Below, one piece after another: positions 62,072 through 64,000 of a stretch of 64,000 bases of DNA; within the stretch, counting starts at the first letter, position 1, and the number at the start of each line of letters is the position of its first letter. The notes beneath the pieces are model-generated. The model had not been told where the DNA came from. It did no database searches and worked only from the letters and a program-made list of their open reading frames with translations. Where the stretch lies: positions 682,001-746,000 of the forward strand of contig NC_021663.1 of assembly GCF_000418365.1 (NCBI RefSeq). Direction: 5' to 3'. This DNA is from Corynebacterium terpenotabidum Y-11 (GTDB lineage Bacteria > Actinomycetota > Actinomycetes > Mycobacteriales > Mycobacteriaceae). Made by a program: the position numbers and the translations under genes.

Positions 62072-62518
62072 ATGTTCATCGTCTATTTCTCGTCGACCAC
62101 CCGGAACACCGACCGCTTCGTGTCGAAGCTCGGCTTCCCGGCCGAACGCATTCCGCTGCGTCGTGGTGACGAACCCCTGCGCGTCGATGAACCCTATGTG
62201 CTGATCTGTCCCACCTACGGGGGAGGGGCGTCGATCACCGGCGACTTCTCGCGCCCGGTGCCCAAGCAGGTCATCCAGTTCCTCAACGACGAGCACAACC
62301 GGGGTCTCATCCGTGGCGTCATCGCCGGCGGGAACCTCAACTTCGGCACCGACTACGGCAGGGCCGGTGATGTCATCGCGGCGAAGTGCCACGTCCCGTA
62401 CCTCTACCGGTTCGAGCTGATGGGCAACGAGGAGGACGTCGCCCGGGTCCAGGAGGGCCTCGCGGAGTTCGAGGAGTTTTCCCGTGCCGAGGGAAGCTGG
62501 GATCCGCCAGTGACCTGA
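62072..62518 (+). CDS. nrdI: NrdI flavodoxin-like activator of class Ib RNR
   Basis: 148 residues. FMN-binding [13 protein letters not shown] at the N-terminus and [20 protein letters not shown] are NrdI signatures; [10 protein letters not shown] follows. It supplies oxidant for assembly of the NrdF dimanganese-tyrosyl radical. GGAAGG lies inside the end of the MFS gene, seven bases before ATG 62072. nrdE follows after 69 bp. Confidence 0.97.
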   Translation: MFIVYFSSTTRNTDRFVSKLGFPAERIPLRRGDEPLRVDEPYVLICPTYGGGASITGDFSRPVPKQVIQFLNDEHNRGLIRGVIAGGNLNFGTDYGRAGDVIAAKCHVPYLYRFELMGNEEDVARVQEGLAEFEEFSRAEGSWDPPVT

Positions 62519-62587
62519 CCAGCGGAGGTGCAGACGGCACCGAATGACGGTAGACATGAGCAGACACAGATCAAGGAACGGGGAATC

Positions 62588-64000
62588 ATGACCACGGATC
62601 TCGGTAAGACGGTGGCGGAGCCGGTGGCCCAGGCGGAGCAGCTGGACTACCACTCGCTCAACGCGATGCTGAACCTCTACGACAGCAACGGCAACATCCA
62701 GTTCGACAAGGACCGGGAGGCGGCCAACCAGTACTTCCTCCAGCACGTCAACCAGAACACGGTCTACTTCCACGACCTGGAGGAGAAGATCGGCTACCTC
62801 GTCGACAACGACTACTATGACCGGACGGTGCTCGACAAGTACGACGACGAGTTCGTCAAGGACCTGTTCAAGCAGGCCTACGCCAAGAAGTTCCGCTTCC
62901 AGACCTTCCTCGGGGCGTTCAAGTACTACACGTCCTACACGCTGAAGACCTTCGACGGACGCCGCTACCTGGAGCGTTACGAGGACCGGGTCTGCATGGT
63001 CGCCCTGGGGCTGGCGGACGGCAACGCCGCGCTGGCCTCCCATCTCGTCGACGAGATCATCGACGGGCGCTTCCAGCCGGCCACCCCGACCTTCCTCAAC
63101 ATCGGCAAGGCCCAGCGTGGTGAGCCGGTGAGCTGCTTCCTGCTGCGCATCGAGGACAACATGGAGTCCATCGGGCGTTCCATCAACTCCGCCCTGCAGC
63201 TGTCCAAGCGCGGCGGCGGCGTCGCACTGCTGCTCTCCAACATCCGTGAGATCGGCGCGCCGATCAAGCACATCGAGAACCAGTCGAGTGGTGTCATCCC
63301 GGTGATGAAGCTGCTGGAGGATTCGTTCTCCTACGCCAACCAGCTCGGTGCGCGGCAGGGGGCGGGAGCGGTGTACCTGCACGCCCACCACCCCGACATC
63401 ATGAAGTTCCTGGACACCAAGCGGGAGAACGCGGACGAGAAGATCCGCATCAAGACCCTGTCGCTGGGTGTGGTCATCCCGGACATCACCTTCGAGCTGG
63501 CCAAGCGCAACGACGACATGTACCTCTTCTCCCCGTATGACGTGGAGCGGATCTACGGTAAGCCCTTCGCCGACGTGTCCGTCACCGAGCACTACGAGGA
63601 GATGGTCGAGGACCCGCGGATCCGCAAGTCCAAGATCAACGCCCGCCAGTTCTTCCAGACCCTCGCGGAGATCCAGTTCGAGTCCGGTTACCCCTACATC
63701 ATGTTCGAGGACACGGTGAACCGTGCGAACCCGATCGAGGGACGCATCACCCACTCGAACCTGTGCTCCGAGATCCTCCAGGTCTCGACCCCGTCGACGT
63801 TCAACGATGACCTGTCCTACGCCGAGATCGGCAACGACATCTCCTGCAACCTCGGCTCGCTGAACATCGCCGCCGCGGTGGACTCCCCGGACTTCTCCCG
63901 CACCATCGAGACCGCGATCCGCGGCCTGACGGCCGTGTCCGACCAGACGTTCATCGATTCGGTGCCGTCGATCCGGGAGGGGAACAACGCCTCCCACGCC
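62588..64000 (+). CDS. nrdE: Class Ib ribonucleotide reductase large subunit (partial)
   Basis: The first 471 codons are present; the gene runs off the window. It reduces ribonucleoside diphosphates. Seen here: the N-terminal [40 protein letters not shown] with the first redox cysteine, [16 protein letters not shown], and [12 protein letters not shown] with the thiyl-radical cysteine of the catalytic centre. ATG 62588 follows AAGGAACGGGG. It completes nrdH-(MFS)-nrdI-nrdE; nrdF lies outside the window. Confidence 0.97.
   Translation, partial: MTTDLGKTVAEPVAQAEQLDYHSLNAMLNLYDSNGNIQFDKDREAANQYFLQHVNQNTVYFHDLEEKIGYLVDNDYYDRTVLDKYDDEFVKDLFKQAYAKKFRFQTFLGAFKYYTSYTLKTFDGRRYLERYEDRVCMVALGLADGNAALASHLVDEIIDGRFQPATPTFLNIGKAQRGEPVSCFLLRIEDNMESIGRSINSALQLSKRGGGVALLLSNIREIGAPIKHIENQSSGVIPVMKLLEDSFSYANQLGARQGAGAVYLHAHHPDIMKFLDTKRENADEKIRIKTLSLGVVIPDITFELAKRNDDMYLFSPYDVERIYGKPFADVSVTEHYEEMVEDPRIRKSKINARQFFQTLAEIQFESGYPYIMFEDTVNRANPIEGRITHSNLCSEILQVSTPSTFNDDLSYAEIGNDISCNLGSLNIAAAVDSPDFSRTIETAIRGLTAVSDQTFIDSVPSIREGNNASHA

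Noticed and set aside
62021..63997. 658-codon open frame antisense to nrdI/nrdE
   Set aside because: nrdI and nrdE are unmistakable on the forward strand; the antisense frame is low-complexity Val/Asp/Leu-rich.

Overview
The window is high-G+C actinobacterial DNA, most probably from a Corynebacterium. The main evidence is the block hisN / inositol-monophosphatase / prfB / ftsE / ftsX / smpB / ssrA, which (apart from an insertion) follows the C. glutamicum order as I remember it. The nrdH-nrdI-nrdE ribonucleotide reductase genes, an actinobacterial Lhr helicase, many GTG starts with 4-bp ATGA/GTGA overlaps, and leaderless-looking starts agree with this. The species is not identifiable from sequence alone.

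Layout. 1-4829: membrane/envelope cluster (end of a membrane protein, an eight-TM-like protein with a periplasmic domain, a BcsA-like GT2 and a GT-C-type enzyme). 4894-9762: Lhr helicase. 9783-12278: MacB/FtsX-type ABC exporter with a TetR regulator. 12450-14666: nei and a DUF559-like endonuclease-fold protein, converging on a repeat-filled gap. 14974-17525: pgi and hisN. 17648-29443: a six-gene reverse-strand glycogen cluster (GH13 glucosidase, glgP, glgB, glgC, glgA, glgX) whose GlgA and GlgC are of the E. coli type rather than the usual actinobacterial type; it sits between hisN and the second inositol-monophosphatase gene. 29487-38241: IMPase, prfB, a TetR/ABC-2 export module, ftsEX, smpB and tmRNA. 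38368-42850: MarR regulator with a textbook repressible promoter, a secreted SGNH hydrolase, a secreted cutinase, and a GT87 mannosyltransferase-like protein whose 3' end overlaps the cutinase. 43020-49491: two DsbA-like thiol oxidoreductases in tandem, a PepSY lipoprotein, a flavoprotein-methyltransferase fusion with a divergent XRE-cupin regulator, tRNA-Ala, and an OmpR-type two-component system. 49548-52928: oleate hydratase, 3-hydroxyacyl-CoA dehydrogenase, TetR. 53288-58714: second tRNA-Ala, NmrA-like and zinc alcohol dehydrogenases, a regulator, SDR, flavodoxin-like protein and a small membrane protein. 58826-64000: VKOR, zinc-independent rpmJ, nrdH, an MFS exporter, nrdI and the start of nrdE.

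How the genes work together. The glg genes give a complete glycogen synthesis and breakdown route (GlgC makes ADP-glucose, GlgA elongates, GlgB branches, GlgP and GlgX degrade, the GH13 enzyme finishes short oligosaccharides), with Pgi linking glucose-6-phosphate to glycolysis. The DsbA-like proteins and VKOR form a plausible extracytoplasmic disulfide system. The PepSY lipoprotein and the two-component system share an 11-bp-spaced TTCAG-type repeat in their upstream regions, which suggests one regulon.

The most unusual signals are: the inserted E. coli-type glycogen cluster; repeated expansion of gene 3' ends into short tandem repeats; a dispersed hairpin family with a shared GGGTGGT core; the six-repeat array before the PepSY gene; three palindromic operators in a near-consensus promoter at the MarR gene; and an MFS gene wedged into nrdHIE. 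All homology calls come from reading motifs; no database search was possible.
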